Below, piece after piece: positions 9,932-20,814 of a stretch of DNA of 64,000 nucleotides. The notes below the pieces were generated by a model. It saw nothing but the letters and a program-made list of their open reading frames with translations, did no database searches and was not told the origin of the DNA. The position numbers and the translations under genes were made by a program. The DNA is from Tetrapyrgos nigripes (lineage: Eukaryota; Basidiomycota; Agaricomycetes; Agaricales; Campanellaceae), in the NCBI GenBank assembly GCA_013368315.1, contig JAACJM010000343.1:1-64000 (forward strand), in the 5' to 3' direction. Within the stretch, counting starts at the first letter, position 1, and each line of letters opens with the position of its first letter.

Positions 9932-12346
9932 CTAGTTGTGATCTAAACTTCTCGAATTTTTGTCTGCCAAGGTTCTTTGTAACATATCGGCAGGATTATC
10001 GCTTCCTTCTATGAACTTTATTGTTACGTTCTCATTTGCTACATGTTCACGAATAAAGTGATATTTGACAGCAATATGTTTTGAATGTCGTTCTGTAACA
10101 GGATTGGATGTGATGAAGATAGATCCTTGATTGTCACCATAGATATCGATAGCTTTCATCTCGATGTTAAGTTCTTTTAAAAGAGCTTTTATCCGGATGA
10201 CTTGGCAACTACAATCGCTAAGTGCAATATACTCAGCTTCTGTAGAGCTTAACGCAGTTGTGGTTTGAGCTCTAGAGGCCCAGTAGAAAGTACCACGGGC
10301 TAATGTTAGGAAGAAGCCAGTATGTGACCGATGATCATTTGGGTCTGATGCCCAATCAGAGTCTGTGTATGCAGCTAAACCAGTTCCTAAAGGATCTGAT
10401 TCAGTCATCTTTTTCTTGGATCCGTCATACACTAATGCGTAGTGCCGAGTACCTAAAAGGTAACGGCAAATCCAGAGAGCTTTGGCTAGGTGATCATCTG
10501 AAGGGTTTGCAGCGTGCTGTGCCATTTTGGTAATGGCGAAGGCTATGTCAGGACAAGTTCCTAACATGATGTAAAGAAGAGACCCGATGACAGTTTGGTA
10601 TTTTTGTTGAAGGACTGGGTCGACTGGGGCTTTGTTCTTTATAGGATAATATCCTGCAGGTAATGGAGTAGCAGAAGCTTTCGCGTTTTGCATACCACAT
10701 CGTTCCAATACCTTTTCAAGGTAGGCACATTGATCGAGATAGATTTTGCTGCCTTTCCTGATGATGTTCATCCTAAGAAACTCTTTGGCATCGCCAAGAT
10801 CCCTGCATTCCCACTTCTTCATAAACTTTGTCTTTAGCTTGAGCACTAGCTGTTTGTCTGCTCCACAGAATAGGGCATCATCGACGTAGACGACGGCAAC
10901 AACAATGTGACTGTTTTGATTATATACGAAGATTCCGGCATCAGAATTGATTCGTTTGAAACCAAGTTCTGCCATGGACTTGTCGAGACCTTTCCACCAA
11001 GCAAGACTGGCTTGCTTAAGTCCATATAGAGCGCGAAGTAGCCGAATCACTTTGCGTTCTTTTCCAGGTTCTATAAAACCTTCCGGTTGTTCCATGTAGA
11101 TCTCTTCTTCGAGTATGCCATAAAGATAGGCACTACAAACATCGACACCTGAGATGTGCCAATTATTGAGGGCTGCCAATGCGAAGACTAGGCGCACTGT
11201 CTTGAAGCGAACAACTGGAGAGAAGACTTGATCGAAGTCTAGACCTTCAATCTGTGAGAAACCTTTAGCGACAAGTCTCGCCTTCTTACGACCATCAGTT
11301 TTTTATGACTTTCCTATTCTCAGGACGATTTACGAGTTGGAAAGTTCCGCGCCTGTGAAGTACCTCTAGCTCTTCACAGCAAGCAATTTTCCATTCCTCT
11401 TGCTCCTTATCTGGTAAGAGCAATATTTCTTGGAGTGTCCATTCACGGGGAGATTTAGAGTCAATTGCATTATTAAGCAAGAGATTTATCATCTGTACTC
11501 CCCCTTCCTGGCATAGTTGTGCCTGATCTTCTAAAAGATCATTTCTATCTGTATTAGATGCAGAATTTTCATTGTCTGATGTGGACGAGTGTGGTCTGAG
11601 ACCTTTATCAGCGTCTCCTGAGTCACTTTGTCCTGTGGAACTAGGACCAGGATCCTGTGGTTCTGCTGGTTTAGCTGTCGCCATGCCTCACGTTCTCTTG
11701 CGGCTCTATCAGTGTCGCGTTTATCAGTTGCGACCTGTTTGTCTGCATCATGTGCACGCACGCCAGGGGGCCAAGTGCTCCCCTGTCTCCAAGCTTGATT
11801 AGAGTCTGGTACAAATGTTTTTGGTGCTCTCCTGTCACGTTGAGTTCGTCTAGGTGCAGGAGGCGGATTCGGTGATTGCCTTGGTCGTCTCGGAGGTGTC
11901 TGTGGAAGCTGAGGTGGTGTATCAGGTTCAGATTCAGATCTCAGAGGCGGCGTTTCTGGTGGTGATCCCCGCGGATTCTGTCTGTCAGCATCGTCATGCT
12001 GAACATCAGGTCTCCTTTTGGAAGGTGCATTGGATGGTATGTAAAAATGCTCGTCTTCATCTTCGCTGAACATTTGAGGAGTATCCTCATTAGGATCATT
12101 AGGAATGTCTTTCAATGTTATAGGAAGTTGTTTTGAGTTTGTTGTGCTTTTGTCACATCAAGGAAACAGAGTCTCATCGAATACTGCTTGTGGTGCAATA
12201 AATTTTGCATTGTTCTTTCTCATGAATAGATCACCATGTCCACCAGGGGCTGGACCAAGATAGGTCATAAGTTCTGTTTTGGAAGCGAGTTTGTTCTTTC
12301 GAATTTTCGCTGGAACGTAGACATACGCTCCGCAGCCAAGTACACA
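9932..12346 (-). pseudogene. Copia reverse transcriptase/RNase H region, copy A
   Basis: Reading right to left: a Pro/Ser/Arg-rich linker (11531-12115), the RT N-terminal part (11295-11530), the main RT-RNase H frame (9932-11197). RT motifs include NNWHISGVDVCSAYLYGILE and the catalytic YVDD box (VVYVDDALFCGA). RNase H motifs include AAYTDSDWASDPNDH and STEAEYIALSD. The linker, RT N-terminal part and main RT frame are offset by small deletions. A one-base A deletion near 9970-9980 changes the last residues compared with copy B. The protein would copy element RNA into DNA in cytoplasmic virus-like particles. The right limit is the PIF/Harbinger insertion point. Confidence 0.9.
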
Positions 12347-12517
12347 TAAGAGCCTGTTCGGTAAAAATCCGATCCAAATACGACTCAGATCGGACAGCGG
12401 TCAGGTCACATGACCGATCCAAATCCGGTTGTCACAAATGGGTCACAGACGCGTCAGACAAGTAGATTATCGATAAACTTGTAGATTACTCGTTGTCCTT
12501 GTACTCTATCCTCTTCA

Positions 12518-13878
12518 ATGGTCTCTAGTCCACCTAAACGTGCCAGTGGCTCTCGTAAAAGCTCTCGCAAGCACACTTCCAGGGCAAATGGCCGAAAAGC
12601 TGCCATTCTAGGCAGTGCACTTGGTGTGGCTGCTGTTGCAATGGTATTGGGTCAGCGTGCAGCTCCCGAACCAAAGCATACTTCTATTCTGACTGGTGAA
12701 GCCTGGTGGGGGAGCTCTTGAAGGGCCATGATAGTAGATTTCAAGAACAGCTGGGGTGTACAAAGTATGTCTTTCGACGGCTGAAAAGAGAACTAGAGCA
12801 CTTTGGTCTGCAACCAAGCAGATATGTCAGCTTGAATGAAAAGCTGGCTATATTTCTTCACCTTGGGCGCACTGGGCATAGCTCTAGAATGATGCAAGAG
12901 CGATTTCAAAGGAGTGGTGATACTATTTCCAAGTGAGTCTCCTTGTCCTCAAGGATTCTATATATATGTATTTTTTACACAGATACATCTACGAAGTTCT
13001 TAACATTTGTGTTGGGGAATTCTACACTCGCTGGGTCCAGCAACCTTCTGATGCTACTCCCACCAAGATTCTTTCAAAGTCTAACATATACTCTCCCTAT
13101 TTCAACGACTGTCGAGGGAATATTGATGGATCCCATTTTGATGAATGGGTTTTGGCTGAGAAAGTTGATAGCCATCGGGATAGAAAGGGTCGGGTCAGTC
13201 AGAATGTACTTGTTGCTTGTGATTTCGATCTCAAGTTTACTTATGTTCTACCTGGTTGGGAAGGAAGCGCTGCTGATGGTGCTGTGTGGGCAGATGCTCG
13301 GCGTACAGATCTCTTCATCAAGCCAGGAACTTATCTACTGGCTGATGCAGGATTTCCCCTGTGTGATGCGCTATTGACACCATACCGTGGTGTGCGATAT
13401 CATCTTAAAGAGTGGGCTCTTGGTGGTGGGCAGCAGTAAGTGATATATTTGTATTTACCTTTTCTTCTGCTTATAAATATATAGGCCTCACAACAAAGAA
13501 GAGCTGTTCAACCTTCGTCACGCAAGACTTCGTAACGCCGTTGAGCGCATTCTTGGTGTTTTCAAACGCCGATTTGGGCTTGTTAGCGGTGTTTCTGAAT
13601 ATCCAGAACAGACGCAAATCAAGTTCATATCTGCCTTTGCCGCAATCCATAATTTTATCCGTGTTCATGAGCCTCGAGACTCCACTCCTTCAGTGTATGA
13701 GATCGGGATTGATGGACAACAACACATGCAAGCAGCTCATCGAAATGTCAGTACTGGTGGTGGTGAGCTTAGTGGACCAGCCACGACAGCAGAGCAGCAG
13801 AGGGCAAGGGCACGGCGTGATGGTATTGCTCAAAGGATGTGGAATGATTATCAGGTGTATTTGCAGACTCGTGGTTAG
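12518..13878 (+). pseudogene. Harbinger DDE transposase, one frameshift
   Basis: Three exons are visible: 12518-12932, 12983-13435 and 13485-13878, with introns of about 50 nt. The N-terminal exon has a basic segment (SRKSSRKHTSRANGRK), then the conserved helical domain (QLGCTKYVFRRLKREL, KLAIFLHLGRTGHSSR). Catalytic residues are visible: first Asp in NCRGNIDGSHF-type context (CRGNIDGSHFDEW), second Asp in PGWEGSAADGAVW, and Glu in NAVERILGVFKRRFG. The length fits the DDE_4/harbinger family. Near 12705 (CCTGGTGGGGGAG) one base is missing relative to the expected WVGELLKGHDS, which puts exon 1 out of frame. The copy is therefore probably inactive unless unusual splicing corrects it. Confidence 0.9.
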
Positions 13879-13980
13879 GCAACATTAATTTCATTCAGAA
13901 AGTATGGTACTTAAAATCTATCTACAAAGTATGAATTAAATGGCTCTAGAAGTTAAAGGAGTAAGAACAGAATAGCACAA

Positions 13981-15080
13981 TCAAATGTAATCAATATCAA
14001 CAAGCTCATCTAACAGGTAACCTGTTCGTGTCTCCTTGTCGCTGATGCTAAGAAAAGTGTCAGCAATATCGACTTCCCTCCGAAAGACACGAAGAACTTT
14101 GCGTTTGCTGTCAGGCGAGAAGTCAGCGTCCTCCTCCAGCAATGCAATAGCTTTTCGTCGACGTTTGGGTGTAGGTTCATTAGCTGCAAGTCCACGGCCA
14201 ATACTATGGAGACCAGAGGCAATATCACCGAGTTGATCCCCTTTACCACGTTTCTGACTCTTCGGTGGAGTGAAAGGATCACTGTCAGCACGGAGACGTT
14301 TGCGGGCAGGAGTGGAGATGGGGACTGCTGTGGAAACAGAGGCGAGAACTGTAAGGTTACTGTTACTTGATGGCTAAAGACATGAAGATGAGAATGAGTT
14401 AGATAAAAGTAATGAAAAGACTCACAGGGGGTGCAGAAGCTGGAGGAGTTGAAGGCCAATCAATCAACTCTTCCTGTGATTGGGAAGGCTCAAGAGGGAG
14501 CACCACCTGTGAACCAGTGGATGATGGCTGCGATGAAGGTTGGGAAGCAGTACCAGCACGAAAGACATTGTCCCCAGTGGCAATCTTGCCATCAACGAGG
14601 ATGAACATGTCATCATACCAAGGAAAAGGTGTTGTGCGCCATTTTGAATCATCAGGGAATTTCTGTAAGATAATAAGCAAGGAAAAGGAATAGACAATTA
14701 TCATAACCTACCTCAAGATGGCGGTCCCACCATTCATCAGTCGCTACAACCATCTGCTTCTGTTCATCCCAACCAAAGCCTGAAGCTTTAGTACGTATAT
14801 AATGGACTGTTTTGTACTGAGCCTTCAACTGCATAATAGTTAGCAAGAGATATATGCGAGAAAGCCAATGTTGAAAAGTACATACAGTACCATACTTGTC
14901 TGAGCACTTCTTTGGGTTCTTCTCGGCTCCCTCTTGTGAGCCCTCAGCAATGATACATTTACTGACAGTGGTCCAAGTGTCTGGTTTCCAACCGCTCTGT
15001 GATTGGTTGCCTTGGGCCTTCTGGTTCTTCAACTCGTCTATCATGATGTCCACATCACTGTTGGACCATTTCGCCTGCAT
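13981..15080 (-). CDS. Harbinger Myb/SANT-like accessory protein
   Basis: The start at 15080 gives MQAKWSNSDVDIMIDEL, the first helix of a Myb/SANT-like domain; later helices include WTTVSKCI and KNPKKCSDKYGT. Two or three introns follow (around 14885, 14710-14650 and 14430-14380). The remaining protein has an internal W-rich part (KWRTTPFPWYDDMF), a Ser/Pro-rich linker and a basic segment (TPKRRRKAIALLEEDADF). It ends at a TGA at 13981-13983. In PIF/Harbinger elements this second protein binds element ends and helps bring the transposase to the nucleus. No premature stop was seen in the exons I followed. Exon limits are by eye. Confidence 0.75.
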
Positions 15081-15300
15081 GAGAACTAAAAGAGTGACCA
15101 CAGGTGGGTGATTTTAAAGAAGGACAGGGCGAGAAAAAGGGAAGAAAGGAAGAAAGGGTGTACTGCAGCACGCGTGACACTACCCCGACCTTTTACCGAA
15201 CGCGCCACATTTGGGCCGAGTCTGACATCTGTCCAAGCTGTCAAAATTGCAGTTTTGTATTGATTCGATCCGGATCGTATTTTTACCGAACAGGCTCTAA

Positions 15301-17365
15301 GTGATCCATATGAGGCTTTTTCTTTTCCAGAACTTCATATGGTGTTATCCAGTCATGTCGCTGCATTGGAGTGCGCATATACAAATATACTGCATGTGTA
15401 ACACAAAATTCCCACCAGCTATCAGGAAGACACGCGTGTTTGCGCATTGCCTCAGCTTTGTCCATTATAGTGCGCATAAGGCGCTCAGCACGACTATTTT
15501 GTTGGGGGGTGTATGGTGCGCTTTGTAGGATCTTGATGCCTTTGTCTTTCAACATTTCTATGAAGGCACCTTTGATATATTCTCCCCCTGCATCAGACAT
15601 CCATTGTTCGACTTTAGACTTGTATTGATTCTCCACCATGGCGAGCCATTGGCGAGTTACATGTACTGGCGTTTTCTTATTGTTCAACAGAAAGGCCCAT
15701 GCGTTAGATGTAAAGTCGTCCAAGAAGATTATCATGTAATTGAATTTGTGGTATGATTCAGTGGGGAATTCTTTGAGATCTGAATGGATTAATTCAAAGG
15801 GACGCGACACCCATCTTTCTGATGGTGGGTAAACTCGTTGTGGTGTTTTACCTTTGAGACATCCACGGCAAATAGGTGGTTGTAAAGGAATATTGAATTC
15901 TGGCCAGCCGTCGGTATGTGTTCGAAGATGTTTGAGAACATCACGAGAAGGGTGACCAGCGTGTTGATGTGCTAAGTCAAAGTTGATTTCGTAAATCATA
16001 GTGTCTGCCAAGGAGGCGACATCAGTTTTGGTATGAGGAAGATAGTAAATAGTATCTTCTGGTGATCGTTTGGTAAATGTCAACCAGTGACGATGCATTA
16101 ATTGTCCATCTACATCTGTCATTTTGTCATGCTTCATCAGCATGATCATTTTGTCTGATCCTGATTGTAGGAATGTGCCAAGTGACAGTAACCGTTGATT
16201 TAGATTGGCAACATAGTAAACAGGGGCAACTTTGAAGTAGCGAGATCCCTGTTGTATGATGACAGTACCAGCGGTGTTGGTTTTGGTAACTCCATTTGCA
16301 GTTTGAATGGAGATTGGATCTACTTTATGTGACTCAACAAAGTCGGTTAAGTCAAAAGTATAATGACCAGATGCTCCAGAGTCGAGTAACCAGGCATTAT
16401 CATAATGTTTCTGGTTGATGAGAGTATTCTTTCCCTTGCAATTCACACAAGATGAATAATAAGTCCCACAGGGACATAATATATTTGGTACATTATAAAT
16501 AGAGGGGCTAATAGAGCCCAGAGGAGCGGTATGTATTAATATATTACAAGCATGTGATAATAATAAATCACATGCGACCGGGCTCATCATCTGCACTGTA
16601 TGTGATGTGTCAGATACTCTATTCACAATGGAAGAGAAAGAGGGTGCGGTGTACCTCCTCCTCGGAGTCAGACCCAAGGGAGATAACGTCCATGTCTGGA
16701 GGTCCGGCATTGAGTCGGCATCCCTGCACTGCGGGACGTGGAGATTTCCTCGAATAACGGGGTCACCAACCGTGCTTGACTCCACCCCGATGAATTGGAG
16801 GCGCTCATTTGGTTGAGGTCCCCATTTATTTCCTCGAGGCCCTCGTTGTACTCCCTGTTGAACTCCCCCGAATACCACCTTTGAGTCATTTCGTCGGTGA
16901 TCATATGCAGATGCTCCTTGAGCATTTTGCGGTTGGGGTCGACGTTCTCCTTGTCGGAATCCCCCATATCGACAAGACTGGCCTCCCACATTCTGAGGCG
17001 CTTGGTTGACTCCTCCTTTTCCATCTCGAACTCTTCCGAGTTCATACTCCCCACGTTGGAAACGAGGCTGTCTGACAGTCTGTCCATCTCCTCAGCCATT
17101 TCGGCGTCGTCGTCCGTTCCCACACACTTGTCGTGTTTCCACCCGAAGTTATTCCATGCCTCCTCTTGCTGTGGAGTACCCCAGTTGGTGGCACCCCAAC
17201 TGTCGGAAGTGGATTGGCCATCGCGGATGGCGAACCAGTGGTTGTCATCATGATTGGGATTGGAATCGGTGTGGGAGAAGGTATAACCAGGAGGGTAGGG
17301 GGCAACGAGGTTTTGCCAATAGTATCGTTCCATAAAAGAATGACCATTGGAGATGTTAGAGGAGA
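15301..17365 (-). pseudogene. Copia protease-integrase region, copy A
   Basis: The protease active site reads WLLDSGASGHYT. The integrase zinc motif (HQHAGHPSRDVLKHL...CRGCLKGK) is followed by the catalytic triad contexts ELIHSDLKEF, EQWMSDAGGEY and PQQNSRAERLM. A Cys-rich motif (CPCGTYYSSCVNCKGKN) lies just before the protease. Relative to copy B, copy A has lost short segments near 16660 and 16720, so the linker between gag and protease changes frame. The integrase reading is cut at 15297-15300 by the PIF/Harbinger element. Confidence 0.9.
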
Positions 17366-18535
17366 CATGTGTGCTAGTTCAAGGTCTTTGAGGAGCTCAC
17401 CAGTTGGCTTAATCCCATTATCATGAGTGGTTTTAAAGGCATTCTGGACAGATGAGAAAAATCCGTCAAAAAAGAATGGTTTACGCACATCTTTGGTAGA
17501 GGGCTCTGTGACCGTAATGGTTGGAGTTTCCTTCAAGAACTTTGCCGCATGTATGACATGTGAGTGTCCTAACTTAATACGACCCATACTCTGGGCTTGT
17601 TGCTTCTGGTGTGTTTGTTCATCAGCGCGTTTTCCGTGGCCTCGCCAGTTGCCATGTCCTCGGCCTTTGCCTCTCCAGGCGCTGCTGCCACCTTTATGGT
17701 GCTGCTGCTGCTGTTCCTTAAAGACAGGAGGTTTGCATTTGCATTTGATCGCCGTAATTTTGGTTGCGTTGGTGGATTGAGGTTTCTTTCTGCCACGAGC
17801 CTCCCAAGTATTAACGACATGAGTTCGGAGATTATCGAGTGTCTCGTGTTCAAAATCGTCAATATCGTCCTGAGTGATTTTGTTAATGATGTAGGCATAG
17901 ATGTCAGGAGGGAGTTTGTTGACAACAATCATGAATTGGAGATACATGGGGATCTCAGTGTTTTCACCTGCATTAGTGATACAGGTTAGGTACATTTTGA
18001 TGAGATCAATTGCAGCACCGGGATGAGCGTTATGTGGGATCTCGACGTTCATGGCCTGTTTGAAGTTCTGAAAGATTTCAGCTGCTCCAGGTCTACCATA
18101 GAGATCTTTGAGTGTGTCCCACATGACTCTAGTGGTGGTGATATTTTCGATTTTGGCACCGATAGCTTGAGTGACACGGAGTTTGATGACACCCATGGCT
18201 TTGTCGTTGTCTTTTTCCCAATCAGCAACATTACCACTAGCAGCAGCAATGAAGTGAGGAGAAGAAACTCCACTACCAGTGTCAGATCCTTCTTCAGTGG
18301 CTGCTGCAGCGGCGGCGGCAGCAGTAGTGCCGCCAGTAGTTCCGGCGGGAGCTGTGGGAGGAGCCAGTACAGGAGATGTGGATCCGACGATCTGGATTTC
18401 TCCAGGTTTGAGGGTATTGAGGACATAGGCGATGCCCTGAGATTGGAGCCAAGATTTGGACTTGCTGGCCCAAATTGTGTAATTAGGTCCAGTGAGTTCT
18501 GGAACGGTGGACATAAAGCTTGATCCGGAAGACAT
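17042..18535 (-). pseudogene. Copia gag, copy A
   Basis: ATG at 18535 starts MSSGSSFMSTVPELTGPNYT, a standard copia gag opening (LTGPNYTIWASKSKSWLQ, DUF4219/UBN2-like). The Ala-rich stretch, DTLKDLYGRPGAAEIFQNF and the Gly/Arg/His-rich RNA-binding tail (RGKGRGHGNWRGHGKRADE) follow. About 28 bp present in copy B are missing near 17360, so the frame ends early in unrelated residues at 17042. Gag would form the particle and bind element RNA. Confidence 0.85.
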
Positions 18536-18846
18536 TTTAAATGTGATCTGGGGATGTAATCAAACTGTCAGCATAACATCCTATATGCAAGATAAGCGGC
18601 GGCATTAAGGATGCACCATGAAAAATTAAAAGCTGCGGCTAGTGCGCTTATGACAGTGATTATCCCCGGTGTGCATTATACCAGCTTGCAGCCTTATAGG
18701 CGCTACTGGGCACATACAGCAGCCATGAAGGCGCATGTAAAGAACTTCTGCCATGGAGGGCGATGTTCAAGCAGCCACAGGGGCGCTACCAGGTATTACA
18801 CAGTCTAGGACTTGCTGCCAGTAATGGTGCGATGTCCTGGGCTTGT

Positions 18847-18859
18847 GGGGCCCATAACC
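18847..18859 (-). promoter_or_regulatory. Copia primer-binding site (half-tRNA-iMet type), copy A
   Basis: The 13 bases next to the 5' LTR read GGTTATGGGCCCC on the element strand. Their complement GGGGCCCATAACC is the anticodon-stem/loop side of initiator tRNA-Met, including the CAT anticodon. This is the primer type known from Drosophila copia, in which a tRNA cut in its anticodon loop is used. The primer assignment is by sequence match only. Confidence 0.75.
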
Positions 18860-19131
18860 TGTTGAGCAGACTATGTTCTATATACGTAGTGGCAACTGCA
18901 TACTTACCTGGGGATGTAGAAGTGCTTGTTAGAGCGGTTTGCTAGAGGTTAAGAGCGATGAGTGTTAAGGGAAATCCTTATTATTATAGGGCAATCTACA
19001 AGCCCTTATATACTGTTCTAGATAGTACATGTGACTACTTACCTAAGAACTACTGATGTATAGTAAGCGTAATTAACTAGATTACTATCTAATCTATATC
19101 TAATCTAATGTTGATGGCTGCTTACTAATTC
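18860..19131 (-). repeat. Copia LTR (5' LTR), copy A
   Basis: This LTR matches 9490-9761 with few differences but lacks the last 12 bases (ending in TCAACA) found at the other LTR. The sequence passes directly into the gene exon at 19132. No 5-bp target duplication is visible at the two ends. Confidence 0.85.
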
Positions 19132-20182
19132 GCTCCTGGAGGAGAAAAGGCTGCAATTCCATCTGGGTCCTACTGAATCTGCCATCTTCTATGATGCCAG
19201 CACTAGCAAGTGACTTTTACCACTCTTATTTGGGCATTTTTTGCTCAGCGCGCTCACCAGGTGGACTGATTGGATTTGTGTTTCGTAACTGGTCAGGGGA
19301 TGAAGAATTAGTTAGCTATGTGAATGGAGTTGTCATTGAGGCTGTTAAAGCTGCAACTAGTGTCCGCGCAAGTTTCATTATTCACTGCCATTTTCAGGGG
19401 ATAATTCATGACATTTCTTATAGAAAGAGGACACTGGCAGCATTGTTATTGCTGGATGGAGTGCAGGATCCTGCAGTGCTTCCGTCTTTGACTGGGCCAA
19501 TAATCTCCACAAGAAGAGCATTTCCGACTCTGAACTTTTCAACATTCGCTACCGCCAATCTTCCATATTTGCAGCTTTCTGGAACCTCTGCCTTAGTGGC
19601 CTCCCTCAAGAGGTCCTCAATGACTTTGAAAGCTGGCGCAGATGGATCCAGCTATTCGCTGGGGTGGCCATGAGAACACATACTCAATTGACTATAAAGA
19701 CCAGACTCTCACTTTCAGGGGTGCAACAATGGCTCCCCCATGTGGTGTATTCACTGCTAACTATAGTTGGTGCGCCCTGCTCATCTAGTACCTTTTTATT
19801 TACTCAATTAAATTAGATACATTCACTTTGAGGACCACCCTCATCGCTGGGGAGTCGCATGGGCCACTTATCGCAAACCTGGCACCCAAGGAGGATTATT
19901 CTTCTATTCTTGTTATGGTATTCGTGTCTCCCCTGCCACTGACACTACCCACAGTTGGCTCCCCAACGAGGCTCACAGAACTGCACTACCAGATGTTAAT
20001 CCCCTGAAGTTGTTCAGTCTGGGATGTCTTTTGTCACTTCTAATCACATTGGCAGAGCATTTGAGAAGCATATCCACAGTCAACTCAGTGCACAGCAGCT
20101 TCAGGAGGAGTGGGACAGGGCTAGGATTCAAGAAGAGGTTGAGGAATACTCAGAGTTGCTAGAAGAAGATTTGGGCTTTTGA
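19132..20182 (+). pseudogene. Plus-strand block gene, 3' exons (copy A)
   Basis: Coding resumes after the copia element: LLEEKRLQFHLGPTESAIF, a likely intron (about 19210-19250), then a long exon including VFDWANNLHKKSISDSELF and LFNIRYRQSSIFAAFWNLC. This is followed in another frame by GGHENTYSIDYKDQTLTF. After an intron (about 19770-19830) come HPHRWGVAWATYRKPGTQGG and a Glu-rich end (QEEVEEYSELLEEDLGF), with a stop at 20180-20182. The family is unknown to me. The gene is split by copia, and copy A has a gap of about 22 bp near 19640 relative to copy B, so it should not make a functional protein. Confidence 0.5.
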
Positions 20183-20188
20183 AAGGAA

Positions 20189-20303
20189 GCAACTAATCAC
20201 TGCAGTGCTGTAATTCACTAAATACTTTCTTGTGCTTTGACTTCTTGCAACTAGTCACTGCAGTGCTGTAATTCACTAGCTATTTTCTCGTCTATTGACT
20301 TCT
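20189..20303. repeat. 58-bp tandem duplication
   Basis: Two adjacent units with period 58 begin GCAACTAATCACTGCAGTGC (20189) and GCAACTAGTCACTGCAGTGC (20247). Each contains the palindrome CACTGCAGTG. They follow the stop codon of the split gene. Confidence 0.85.
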
Positions 20304-20814
20304 CAAACCTTAGAACATAACCCTCTTGGCACTCAAGTCAAGACACAGTGATGATACTTCATGCTGAGTTGTCCAATAAAACTTCAAGCAGTTTCAGAAA
20401 GTATTCTTGACCTCGAGATTAGGACTACGAGATTGCTTGACTCGGAATTGCTCTCTTTTTTTTTTTTGCTGACTTAAGTACCTTAGTCCGAGCAGAAGGG
20501 TGTAAGATCATCACGCAGGCTGGATGCAAGACTTGCTCATCCAATTTCCGTTCACATGGACAACACTCAAAATGATATCCAACAAAGTTCCTGGCTATGG
20601 GGTAGCAGTCGTTTCTAACCCTGAGTTTTTCGCGCGTCAGACTTTATACTTGAGTGATTTCATCTTTGTAGGTCTTTCTACCACTAGGTGAGTACAACCT
20701 ACTTCCTACGTCCTGCTCCCCTCAGGCTGCTCCCCGTCTTCCTCCTGTCTTTACTAGAGCTATGTCATGCCACCCTGAGAGGTAGGTCACTAAAATGTGA
20801 ACTAAGACAGCGCA

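Larger units (their letters stand above)
12350..15297. mobile_element. PIF/Harbinger DNA transposon
   Basis: This 2,948-bp element is flanked by TAA target duplications (12347-12349 and 15298-15300). The uninterrupted site with a single TAA is present in copy B at 54001-54003. Its terminal inverted repeats are about 25 bp with one mismatch and begin GAGCCTGTTCGGTAAAAAT. It encodes the two proteins typical of the superfamily, a DDE nuclease (12518-13878, plus) and a Myb/SANT-like DNA-binding protein (13981-15080, minus), convergent. The insertion came after the block was duplicated, because only copy A has it. Confidence 0.97.
9490..19131 (-). mobile_element. Ty1/copia LTR retrotransposon, copy A
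   Basis: Two LTRs of about 270-284 bp flank a minus-strand gag-pol coding region. Domain order from right to left is gag, zinc knuckle-poor basic region, aspartic protease, integrase, reverse transcriptase and RNase H. That integrase-before-RT order defines Ty1/copia. A half-tRNA-iMet primer site and a polypurine tract adjoin the LTRs. The element lies inside the plus-strand gene of the block and was there before the block was duplicated. It carries several frameshifts and is interrupted by a PIF/Harbinger element at 12350-15297. It cannot encode a continuous polyprotein. Confidence 0.95.
5635..19650. repeat. Duplicated block, copy A
   Basis: From GAGTTGCTTCAGAAGG at 5635 the sequence is matched almost base for base by 47352-58498 in the same orientation. 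The shared content is two divergent genes, tandem repeats, a foldback element and a copia element inserted at the same base. Copy A is about 2.9 kb longer because of a PIF/Harbinger insertion at 12350-15297. Homology ends near GATGGATCCA at 19641-19650, where copy A continues into the 3' exons of the plus-strand gene and copy B does not. Each copy has private small deletions: copy A lacks one C near 9150 and about 28 bp near 17360; copy B lacks 38 bp in the minus-strand gene near 49370 and about 19 bp near 52360. Confidence 0.95.

Noticed and set aside
18023..18523. Long plus-strand open frame over copia gag (also 56848-57351)
   Set aside because: It is the antisense of the Ala/Ser-rich gag region; low-complexity antisense frames stay open by composition and there is no exon structure.
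18847..18859. Match to part of initiator tRNA-Met
   Set aside because: Only the anticodon region matches and it abuts the LTR; it is a primer-binding site, not a tRNA gene.
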